From a virus: DNA of 38,162 nt. Below, piece by piece: positions 6,181 to 13,856 of the stretch; position 1 is the first letter of the stretch; each line of letters starts with the position of its first letter. Location of the stretch: IMG/VR virus record IMGVR_UViG_3300046648_000140, positions 1 to 38,162 of that record. One strand, 5' to 3'. The position numbers were made by a program, and so were the translations under genes. Below the pieces are notes generated by a model that ran no database searches, was not told the origin of the DNA, and was given only the letters and a program-made list of their open reading frames with translations.

Positions 6181-7578
6181 TTGTTTCTTGAGGGCGATAA
6201 CCGGAATGATGGTGTTATACCCGACGATGTTCGCGCTCGTCATGTTCATGCCGGTCAGGTCCATGCCTCGGGTATACGACCCGCCCGGCAGTGACGCGTC
6301 GTTGAACAATACTAACGAAAGCGTGGTGGTCCCGGCCGCGATTTGCGTCATTGCGTCACTGATCGACAGCCCGGCGATTTGCCCCGGAACATAGTTAGTA
6401 GTTTGCGTATACATGGCGAGACTCGGCGACGTACTCCCATGCATGGCGACCCAATACAGGCCGGGGTTTAGGGTCACGGGAGCGCCGAGGGTAACGGCAA
6501 CCCGACCCGCCGAAGCGGTCGAAAAGTTGGCGCTAGCCACACACGTTCCGGGTTTGCCCGCCCCGAGAAAATTATAAATACCAACGTCAACCGTCGTCGC
6601 CGCCGACCCGGTGCGAACCGCTATCACAATGTCGGTGAACGTCAGCGGCGAATCGAGATAGACGAGGTTAAGGTGTAGGCGGGTCGCGCTGTTAAGCGTT
6701 GCCGACGTGTAACCGCCGACGCCCGTATAGAACGGGAAGTCATTCAAGGTCGCGGTAGCGCTCGCCATGCCGGCCTGACTCCCGCCCGCAGGCGTCGCCC
6801 AAGAAGGGACGCCAGCCGTTAAGGTCAGTACCTGCCCGTTACTCCCGACGCCTAACCGGGTCGGCGTACCCGACGCGCCGCCATAGATAATATCCCCGCT
6901 AGTGGTCATTGGGTTTGTCATGCCAGCAGCGACGGCGGCCCACGTTGGGACGCCAGCGGTCAACGTTAGGAAGTGGCCATTAGTCCCAGCCGCTAGCCGA
7001 GTCGCAACACCCGACGCACCGCCATAAATGATATCCCCCGAGGTCGTCATGGGGTTGGCGAAACCAGTCGCCGCAGCCCAAGCGACAACCCCGGCGACGG
7101 CGGTTAATACAAATCCGTTTGTACCGATAGCGAGTCGGGCAGGCGTACCGCTCGAACCGCCAACGATAATGTCCTGCGCGGTCGTCATCGGGTTTGTCAT
7201 ACCCGCCGTAAAGGCAGCCCAAGCCGAGCCGTTCCAGACGTAGAGTTTATCGTCGGCCTTGCTCCAAACCTTGAGCCCTTCGTGGCGAGCGCCCATCGTA
7301 ATAGCCGAACCGGCCGAGGTGTTGCCCGGTACGAATACCCAAGCCGTGCCGAAGTACCCGGCGAGGCAGTTCGCCCGGCCGGCCCATACTCCGGTCGGAC
7401 TCGCGCCGAGAATGTACGAGTCACCCTGAGCCGGGCTTCCCGGTGGCGTATTGAGCGCGACGCTGATAACGCCCGTATGCAAGATCTGCAACTGGTTGAG
7501 CGCGGTGTTGTGGGTAATCTCCGGCTGCGCTTGTTGGCCTGCGATGTACTCGATGCCGATATCTGCGGATGTGGTCAT
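6178..7578 (-). CDS. Tail fibre / receptor-binding protein with DUF2793-like N-terminus
   Basis: This is a 466-aa structural protein at the distal end of the late operon. The N-terminal 120 residues (EITHNTALNQLQILHTGV to LYVWNGSAWAAF) match the DUF2793-type module seen at the base of phage tail fibres. It is followed by three tandem repeats of about 40 residues (129-168, 175-214, 222-261) with the core NPMTTSGDIIYGGASG. The C-terminal 190 residues are a beta-rich domain that probably contacts the host surface. No chaperone gene follows; the terminator begins at the stop codon. The receptor is unknown. Confidence 0.8.
   Translation of the reverse strand: MTTSADIGIEYIAGQQAQPEITHNTALNQLQILHTGVISVALNTPPGSPAQGDSYILGASPTGVWAGRANCLAGYFGTAWVFVPGNTSAGSAITMGARHEGLKVWSKADDKLYVWNGSAWAAFTAGMTNPMTTAQDIIVGGSSGTPARLAIGTNGFVLTAVAGVVAWAAATGFANPMTTSGDIIYGGASGVATRLAAGTNGHFLTLTAGVPTWAAVAAGMTNPMTTSGDIIYGGASGTPTRLGVGSNGQVLTLTAGVPSWATPAGGSQAGMASATATLNDFPFYTGVGGYTSATLNSATRLHLNLVYLDSPLTFTDIVIAVRTGSAATTVDVGIYNFLGAGKPGTCVASANFSTASAGRVAVTLGAPVTLNPGLYWVAMHGSTSPSLAMYTQTTNYVPGQIAGLSISDAMTQIAAGTTTLSLVLFNDASLPGGSYTRGMDLTGMNMTSANIVGYNTIIPVIALKKQ
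6796..7194 (-). repeat. Three tandem repeats in the tail fibre gene
   Basis: Three copies of a repeat of about 40 residues, spaced about 46 residues apart, encode NPMTT-GDII-GG-SG-P-RL---TNG-VLT--AGV--WA. The last two copies are the most similar, also at DNA level. Repeats of this type form a stalk of stacked beta-turns in fibres and can change in number by recombination. Confidence 0.8.
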
Positions 7579-7585
7579 AAATCCC

Positions 7586-9925
7586 TCACACGGTCGCGAT
7601 ACCGGGGACGCCCCGGCCGCGAACGTCGCTTAGTTGGTAGACGCGTAATGCTACTGGCGCGCCAGGGGACAGCCCGTCTGCGGTTTGCTCGGCAGCGGTA
7701 TAAGTTGCGGTCGGGGTAGTCGCGGCAATCGTCCGAACAACGGTCGCGCCGCTATAGATATCGATGGAATACGCCTCGCTCAATTCGCCCAACGGGACCG
7801 GACCAAGACCAAGACCGGGAACTTGTAGGCGAGTACGGCGAACCCACGTCACGGTAAGGTTGTTCGAGCCGTCGCGTGCCCCGGCAATATGTACCGGGGA
7901 CTTCGGCATTTTGCCCACGCCGTTATTGGTAAACGCTTGAGCCGTAGTATCGACCTCGTTTGTCAGGAGGCTGACCGGCTTGAATAGGCGGGAGTAATAC
8001 CAGTCTGCCGGGCCGAACTCGGTACGCCCGAGCGTCGTCGTGCGGAGCAATACGAATACCTCGGCGCTGCCGTGCGTAGTGTTCGCCTCGGTCCCGAGTC
8101 GGCCGCGTAGCAAGTTACTGAGCTGGTACGTTCCGGGTGCCGTGAGGGTCGCGGTTGCGAACTGGATAACTTCGCCGCCTTGACCGTTAGCCGGCCCGAG
8201 CCACGCCGCATTGAAGCCGGCGATAATCAAATCCTCGGACATACTCTCAAGCGTTGAACCCGCGTAATCGAGGACGACGGTTAGCGAGTTGCCTCGGTCC
8301 CAGAAGTCAGTCGGCCCAATCGGCAAGGCGACGGCAACGTCACCGATGACAGTCCGCACGCCAACCTTACTCATACTGCTATAGGTCGACCCGCCGTCAA
8401 TAGAGCGACGGATATCCGCGCCGCGCCAGCCGGTCGACGCCCCGGTGACAACCCAGTAAAACCCGGTGTCGTCGTTGCCGTCTTGGACGATTGGCATATC
8501 CATAAGAACCAGCCGAGTAACGCCGGGAAACTTAACGTCATTCGCGGGAACGTTCCCGTTTGTACCGACCGCCTCGGAGGTATAGACCTCGGGGTCATCG
8601 CGTTGAGCCTCGAACGCACTGACGCCGTTATCCCCTCGCGAGATTCGTACGATTTTGTAAGGGATGATCTGGCCGTCTACCAGTACGCCCAAGACATCGC
8701 CGGAGCTACGCCGTACCCATTTATCGGTAAGCGAGAACGTCACGCTACGGCGAGCTGTCCAAGCCTCCCATAAGGTACGGTCGGCAATACGTCGCGCCTC
8801 GTCGACGCTGATAGTCAGGGGCAGTTCAACGCTTAGTTTATTCTCTGCGTTTCCGATGTCTTTAAAAGCGCGTTGGCTGTTGATCTGGTAGTCCAGCGCC
8901 GGGTCAAGGTGCGTTAGCGATACTTCCTTGGGCATCTCCAATACCGTGACCGATTTGAAGCGCGCCGGCTCGGCCGAGTTGTCGGCACCTTCAACCGCGC
9001 CCATATCCTCAATCGGAATGACCCCCTTCATACCCGCGCCGCGCTTAACGCAGCGGACCTGCCCGGCTTGCTCGGCCATGTCGAAGTTATAGGCAATCGC
9101 CAGTGGCGCCAGTACGCCGCTAGCCTGTCCGGCCCGCGCAATAACCAAGCCGCGCAATGTATCGCTAAGCCCCGTCACCGAAATATCGGTAACGCCTACG
9201 CGCCGTGCAATATCTTGGACGACGGCCGCGACATTGGTCGTTGCACTCCCGGCGATTTCGACCTCAATGTTAGGCAGCCGATTGCCGAAGTCGGCGAGCT
9301 GCATATCCTTAAAAACGATATAGGCGATATGCCGGTAAGCGGGTGTCGTGGGGTTGTTGGACTGCATCCAACTATCGCGAACTTGTACGGCCGAGCCCGG
9401 CCAGAAATGCATTTCCTCCATAACGGCATGGGTGCCCATTGCCTTGGTTACGATCTGCCCGTTAACCGGGTCGACGGCCGGAACCGATATCCCGGTCGCG
9501 TCGTAAATCAATTTACTGTTTGCCCAAATCCGATTAACCCCGACCATCGGACCGGCGCCCATCGCTAGCGCGAAACTCATTCGGTAGCTGTAGTTCGTTT
9601 GGGTCGCCCCGCCACCGCCACCTTTGCCGCCTCCAGAATCCTCCTCCTCTGCGGTTTCGATTAACCCGGTCGACCAGATAACGTTTCCGCTTGCGCGGTT
9701 CTCCGGCCCGTAAATCAATGGAATCGCGTTCCCATAAGTGGAGACAATAATCTGCTTATCTTGCAGGCGCTGTCCCTCAAGCTGCGGACCGTCGGGCGGG
9801 TCGATAATCCCGCCGACCGTCATACCGATTTGCGCGCCATAGATCGCGCCGGCCGGGCCACCGCCTACAAAGAAACCAATGACGGCACCGGCCGCGCCGC
9901 CGACAACTTGCCCGACGCTACTCAT
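7586..9925 (-). CDS. Tail tip / host-specificity protein (RcGTA gp15 / lambda J-like)
   Basis: This 779-aa protein fills the central hub position of the tail tip. It begins with a glycine-rich hydrophobic stretch (GQVVGGAAGAVIGFFVGGG) and then LQDKQIIVSTYGNAIPLIYG, as in the central tail-tip proteins of RcGTA-like phages. A poly-glycine linker (about residues 98-107) precedes the main domain. Residues about 230-300 look like the hub fold and residues about 640-779 like fibronectin-type strands. It probably folds the tip, holds the fibre and starts host contact. It overlaps the NlpC/P60 gene by 4 bases. It is shorter than the roughly 1,300-aa GTA megatron. Confidence 0.8.
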   Translation of the reverse strand: MSSVGQVVGGAAGAVIGFFVGGGPAGAIYGAQIGMTVGGIIDPPDGPQLEGQRLQDKQIIVSTYGNAIPLIYGPENRASGNVIWSTGLIETAEEEDSGGGKGGGGGATQTNYSYRMSFALAMGAGPMVGVNRIWANSKLIYDATGISVPAVDPVNGQIVTKAMGTHAVMEEMHFWPGSAVQVRDSWMQSNNPTTPAYRHIAYIVFKDMQLADFGNRLPNIEVEIAGSATTNVAAVVQDIARRVGVTDISVTGLSDTLRGLVIARAGQASGVLAPLAIAYNFDMAEQAGQVRCVKRGAGMKGVIPIEDMGAVEGADNSAEPARFKSVTVLEMPKEVSLTHLDPALDYQINSQRAFKDIGNAENKLSVELPLTISVDEARRIADRTLWEAWTARRSVTFSLTDKWVRRSSGDVLGVLVDGQIIPYKIVRISRGDNGVSAFEAQRDDPEVYTSEAVGTNGNVPANDVKFPGVTRLVLMDMPIVQDGNDDTGFYWVVTGASTGWRGADIRRSIDGGSTYSSMSKVGVRTVIGDVAVALPIGPTDFWDRGNSLTVVLDYAGSTLESMSEDLIIAGFNAAWLGPANGQGGEVIQFATATLTAPGTYQLSNLLRGRLGTEANTTHGSAEVFVLLRTTTLGRTEFGPADWYYSRLFKPVSLLTNEVDTTAQAFTNNGVGKMPKSPVHIAGARDGSNNLTVTWVRRTRLQVPGLGLGPVPLGELSEAYSIDIYSGATVVRTIAATTPTATYTAAEQTADGLSPGAPVALRVYQLSDVRGRGVPGIATV

Positions 9926-10368
9926 AGCTCACCCTCAAGGTTTGGATATCGCCACCAGCTTTTGATACGCGCCAGCCACTCGGGGGTTAGGCCGTGTTCG
10001 ACCACTCCCCCGGCGTCGCTATAGGAATGAATCAAGGTCGCGCCGCCTCGGGTATCGCTTGCCAAGATCGCGAGGTGCATCGGCAAATCGTCGCGCCATT
10101 CGAGCCACGCGATATCCCCCGGCTGCGGCGTGCCTTCGACCAGCCGGAGAAATTGCCGCATCCCTTCGCCCATCCGACGCGGGTTAGGTATACGGGAGTA
10201 CCCGCCGAACCGCGCCCACTCCTCGGCGTCTTCGGGTAGCGCGCCGGTCGCATGACCGACGCCACGAATCAACCCGACACAATCCACGCCGACCCCGCGA
10301 AGAACCGCCTGATGGTGGTACGGGGTACGCAGCCACCGACGCGCCTCGGTCACGATTTGCTCGCGCAT
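9922..10368 (-). CDS. NlpC/P60 tail-tip peptidase
   Basis: This 148-aa cysteine peptidase of the NlpC/P60 family is the equivalent of RcGTA gp14 or the lambda K peptidase domain. The catalytic Cys30 lies in VDCVGLIRG, and His98 (LPMHLAIL) and His114 (TLIHSY) supply the other conserved positions. It should cleave peptidoglycan peptides during DNA entry. It sits between the DUF2163 and tail-tip hub genes, the standard order of this module, and is coupled to both by short overlaps. Confidence 0.9.
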   Translation of the reverse strand: MREQIVTEARRWLRTPYHHQAVLRGVGVDCVGLIRGVGHATGALPEDAEEWARFGGYSRIPNPRRMGEGMRQFLRLVEGTPQPGDIAWLEWRDDLPMHLAILASDTRGGATLIHSYSDAGGVVEHGLTPEWLARIKSWWRYPNLEGEL

Positions 10369-10370
10369 AG

Positions 10371-12110
10371 TTACCCCTTGGCGTCTGGGAATTGGTTAAT
10401 AGAATCGGAGCCGGGTACATCGGGGAACCCACCGTAATCAACCATGTCTGCGTTGAAGCGCAGATGGTCGGTCGGCGACTTGTTGCAGCCGGGCGTCGCG
10501 GTATAGGTATCGCCTGTTTGGATAGGGAAAAGCAGCGGCGACCAGAGAACAAAAACGCCACCCTCAAAACGCTTAATCTCCGACTTCGCCCCGGCGTTGG
10601 CTCCTCCGGTGAAGGTCACAATCCCTAGATCAAAGTGACCATCCGGTTCGGCCCGCGAACTATCGATAACGATACGACGCGTCGACGCGTTACTCGCCGC
10701 CGGCACCGCTGTAGAAGTCGCCGACCCGGCGACGGTAATCGCCGCCAGATTGACCGGGCAGCGAGCGTCGAGAGTCGAGCCGAACCCGTAGCGGCACGAC
10801 GGCGAGAAGACTTCTAAAAGCCCTTTCTGCCGCAGGTTGGCCGAGCCGGTTAGCACTTCAAACTTGAAACCATCAACGCCGTGACTCATGCCCCCGGTGG
10901 TCCCGGCCATGAGCCGGAACGGTGTCTGGCCGCTGGTGTTATTCCAGGGCACCATCCAAATTTCAAACGCGGCAAAATCGAACAACCCGTTATAGAGTTC
11001 CTGCTCGCTAATACCCGCGTCGGAAATTATCCCGAGTAGTTCCATGTTCCCGCTTGCGCCTATCGTCGTGCTTTGTTCCGTCGCCGTAGCGGTCAAAGAA
11101 TTGCACGGACTATGAACCACCCCCCGGAAAGTCAACGGCCGGTCAAGCGAAGTAAACGCGAAGACTTGGCCGTCGGTTCGGGTAATCGTCCACGTCTGCG
11201 CCCATTGCGTTGTGCAGGGTACGAGGTCGGCGAGGACGAGCGCGGACATTTGGGTAATCGGTGTATCGGCGTGGAACTCGACTAGGGGCAGCGCGGCGAA
11301 CTGCGTAATACGCATCGGTGGCGCGAGGGCAGCCATCACCAGCGCGGCGAATTGGGTTTCCCGAATGTCCGGCAACGTGCCGCCGAGGACCAGCGCGGCC
11401 AGTTGCGTATCCCGCGTATCGGTTGCGCCAACTTCCAATACCAGCAACGCGTCTTGCGTTTCGCGAACCTCGGCCGAGGTCGGGAAAACCGCCGTATCGC
11501 CGTTAGTGCCGACCGCCACATCGTCGAAGTCTTGGATGCCCGTACTCGCCCAGTTGCCGACACCAATCCAGCCGACGCCACCAATCGCTGCATTGGTGGT
11601 GTCGACGTTCCACGCGGCCGGCTCGGGGTCAACTTGGCTGTTCCATACCCGCGCCTTGATCGTGGTGCCATTGACGCGAAAACGTAGGCCATAAAAGATA
11701 TTCGCAGCAATCGTAAAACTGAACGTCGCAATCGTCGTCAGCACTCCGGCCGACAAACTCGATACCCGAAACTGAGTGCCGGAAATGTTGTAAAACACAT
11801 ACCCGGTTTCAGAGCCGGCACTCCCCGAACCGCGCAGAATTAGCCACACCTGATAAGGCTGCGTTGGTACAGTAGTGCGGAACCGCACAAAGATTTCGCC
11901 GTTGTCCCGGTTGGCGTCTGCATCGACGTTATCCCACGACAGCAGCCGGTAAAACGTGGTCGTGCGAGTGTGCTGTAAGTACTTACCTTGGGTCGTGCCC
12001 GCGCTCGCTTGTACTAGCCAAGTCGAACCTGTGGTTGTCCAACGCTGAGTGAAGTTGGCCGGGGCCGCCCCGGTGGTGTCCGAGCCAAAGCTAGTCGAAT
12101 AAACGGCCAT
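10371..12110 (-). CDS. DUF2163 tail-tip protein fused to an N-terminal lectin-like domain
   Basis: This is a 579-aa fusion. Residues about 1-205 (starting MAVYSTSFGSDTTG) look like a concanavalin/LamG-type beta-sandwich. Residues about 215-298 are five 17-residue repeats (TQ pairs end at Gln219, 236, 253, 270 and 287). Residues about 299-579 are the DUF2163/BR0599-type domain, with SPCRYGFGSTLDARCPVNL carrying the two conserved cysteines. Standalone DUF2163 proteins are about 280-300 aa, so the first half is added. The core belongs to the ring of the tail tip, like lambda L or RcGTA gp13. The additions probably bind surface sugars. It lies two bases downstream of the next lectin-like gene. 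Confidence 0.8.
   Translation of the reverse strand: MAVYSTSFGSDTTGAAPANFTQRWTTTGSTWLVQASAGTTQGKYLQHTRTTTFYRLLSWDNVDADANRDNGEIFVRFRTTVPTQPYQVWLILRGSGSAGSETGYVFYNISGTQFRVSSLSAGVLTTIATFSFTIAANIFYGLRFRVNGTTIKARVWNSQVDPEPAAWNVDTTNAAIGGVGWIGVGNWASTGIQDFDDVAVGTNGDTAVFPTSAEVRETQDALLVLEVGATDTRDTQLAALVLGGTLPDIRETQFAALVMAALAPPMRITQFAALPLVEFHADTPITQMSALVLADLVPCTTQWAQTWTITRTDGQVFAFTSLDRPLTFRGVVHSPCNSLTATATEQSTTIGASGNMELLGIISDAGISEQELYNGLFDFAAFEIWMVPWNNTSGQTPFRLMAGTTGGMSHGVDGFKFEVLTGSANLRQKGLLEVFSPSCRYGFGSTLDARCPVNLAAITVAGSATSTAVPAASNASTRRIVIDSSRAEPDGHFDLGIVTFTGGANAGAKSEIKRFEGGVFVLWSPLLFPIQTGDTYTATPGCNKSPTDHLRFNADMVDYGGFPDVPGSDSINQFPDAKG
11214..11468 (-). repeat. Five 17-residue repeats (51-bp period)
   Basis: The encoded unit is approximately VRETQxAALVLxxxxxD, with glutamines exactly 17 residues apart (219, 236, 253, 270, 287 of the protein). 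The DNA copies are diverged, so the phase is kept at protein level. The repeats join the lectin-like and DUF2163 domains and probably form a rigid spacer. Confidence 0.8.
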
Positions 12111-12112
12111 CG

Positions 12113-13171
12113 TTAAGCCGTCCGTGCGACTTTGAATTGCAGGGCATCAACCGCCGCCGGGGCAAACGGGGCAGCGGTGGCCGGGTCAGTTTGAAAAACG
12201 TCTTGTCGGTAGGTATAGATTTCGGTCAATGGCTTGTCAGCGCCCGCCGTGTTCGAAGCCCCGGACACAATGGAGACTTGTGTGTTTGCCGTACCGGCTT
12301 CAGTCTTGCGCGCGCGCTCGACCATGACAACGGCGTTCACAACCGAAATTCCGGCCGGCAAATTCTGCAAGCCGAATTGCGACACGAGGCCAACGGTGGC
12401 GGCGGTGATGTAATCGGTGTCATCGTTCGGGGTCGCCTCGTCGATGCACAAATAACCGGACGCAGCGCCAACAGCGGTCCAGTCGGCGGTCGCCGTATTG
12501 GCATCAGGAAACAGGGTCAAGACGCGGCGGTCGCCAATGAACGTGTTGTTGTAACTCCCGGTATTGTCGTAACAGAAAATATCGTCGAGGTCCGTAGTCG
12601 AAAACCCGGTGCTCCCACAACCCCCCCCGATGTAAACCTGACTGCATTCGGTTAGCGCAGTGGCGCAAGTATCAACCCCGCTAATGCTCAAGACGGTTAC
12701 ACCGTTCACCCGGACCTCGACGGTCCCGACGGTCTGCGAAAAAAATGCAACGCATTCGATGTGTTGATAGGCGTTCGCCACGACAGCCGGGGTCGCCGAC
12801 GCGCCGAGCGATGTCCCGCTACCATTCCCGCGAAACACCTCGATTACGCCAGTACTTTGCGAGATAACCGATAGCTGCAAATTGTTGGCGGCATCGGCAA
12901 ACTGAAACAGCCGTTGTGTATTGTTATCCGTTGGCAACGCACCCCAGTAGAAAGCCCCCCCGATTCCGACAGTAGTTTTCGCGCCACCCAAGACCCGGCG
13001 CAAATCTGTAGTCGACGCGGTGGTGCCGCCACCTTGACGAATGCAATACGTCCCGGTCCGGGGGTTGACCGTCGATAGGGTCACACCGGCCGAAACCTGC
13101 GCATAGACACCGTTCGTCATATTCCCAACTACACCGTAATGGCCGAAACCATCGCACCAGAGCAAAGCCAT
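12113..13171 (-). CDS. Lectin-like virion protein (352 aa)
   Basis: This beta-rich protein starts MALLWCDGFGHYGVVG and contains a ConA/LamG-like pattern over about residues 1-215 (FYWGALPTDNN, EVRVNGVTVLSISG, DDIFCYDNTGSYNN). The C-terminal part has DWTAVGAASGYLCIDEATPN and a jelly-roll-like end. From memory, proteins of this type recur in phage tail regions and are annotated as structural or hypothetical. Here it is inserted between DUF2460 and DUF2163, genes that are usually adjacent. The neighbouring fusion domain resembles it, so the two may be related adhesins at the tail tip. Function is inferred from fold pattern and place. Confidence 0.65.
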   Translation of the reverse strand: MALLWCDGFGHYGVVGNMTNGVYAQVSAGVTLSTVNPRTGTYCIRQGGGTTASTTDLRRVLGGAKTTVGIGGAFYWGALPTDNNTQRLFQFADAANNLQLSVISQSTGVIEVFRGNGSGTSLGASATPAVVANAYQHIECVAFFSQTVGTVEVRVNGVTVLSISGVDTCATALTECSQVYIGGGCGSTGFSTTDLDDIFCYDNTGSYNNTFIGDRRVLTLFPDANTATADWTAVGAASGYLCIDEATPNDDTDYITAATVGLVSQFGLQNLPAGISVVNAVVMVERARKTEAGTANTQVSIVSGASNTAGADKPLTEIYTYRQDVFQTDPATAAPFAPAAVDALQFKVARTA

Positions 13172-13187
13172 AGATCACCTCGAATAT

Positions 13188-13856
13188 TTAGCAGGGGCGG
13201 ATTTCGACCAACACCAAATCGGCGAAGCCTGAAACGCCGTAGTCACGCAGTAAGCCGTCGAAGGATTCGTCACTCTCGAACCGAACCTCGACGTCATAGA
13301 GATAGCCGGCGCGGACGACTGCGCCCGGCGCTGGGGGACCGCTGAACGTAACGACTCCGGTTAAGCGGTCAACGCTCCAGGTCAGCGGGACAATCAATGT
13401 TGTGGGGTCGGTGTTGTTGATCGAAACAATGGCCGTAGACACGACCGGGTGAACGACCTTGCGCGTATAGGTTTCGGCGCCCCGCGTGTAAGTCTTTACG
13501 AGCTGGAACGCCACGGTGATTCCGTCGCCGGTCCCTAGAACCTGATCGCTGAAAGTAATCGGAGGGACTTGGTTAGGTCGGGCGAGCGCACGCGATGCAA
13601 AGTCGAGCGGGTCGCGAAACGGAAAGCTCCGCAATGGCCCGCGTGTAATTAACCAATGATCGCGCACGGCCTCGTATACGTCGTGATCGCGCACGGCCTC
13701 GGGCAAGGTGTAACGGTGAAGCGGATGCTCCCACCGTTGGTTCGCTTGCTCCGCGCCGGAGTCCGAATGCGTGATCGAAGTCGACCAACGCGGCGAAGAC
13801 ATGCACGGATAGCCGGGCACGCAGCGATCTAGATACACGTCGATAAATCGGCTCAT
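13188..13856 (-). CDS. DUF2460 distal tail protein
   Basis: This 222-aa protein belongs to the DUF2460 family (RcGTA gp12, distal tail protein). Signatures are HPLHRYTLPEAVRDHDVYEA, GPLRSFPFRDPLDF (about residues 74-87) and the beta-strand series ending WSVDRLTGVVTFSGPPAPGA. In this family the protein forms the ring joining tail tube and tip hub. Two copies of EAVRDH nine residues apart (an 18-bp DNA repeat at 13657-13674 and 13684-13701) may be a recent duplication. It overlaps the tape measure gene by 4 bases. Confidence 0.85.
   Translation of the reverse strand: MSRFIDVYLDRCVPGYPCMSSPRWSTSITHSDSGAEQANQRWEHPLHRYTLPEAVRDHDVYEAVRDHWLITRGPLRSFPFRDPLDFASRALARPNQVPPITFSDQVLGTGDGITVAFQLVKTYTRGAETYTRKVVHPVVSTAIVSINNTDPTTLIVPLTWSVDRLTGVVTFSGPPAPGAVVRAGYLYDVEVRFESDESFDGLLRDYGVSGFADLVLVEIRPC

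Noticed and set aside
6796-7194. CRISPR-like repeat array
   Set aside because: Repeats are coding, about 140 bp in period and diverged; no short palindromic repeats or spacers. No CRISPR array was seen in the window.
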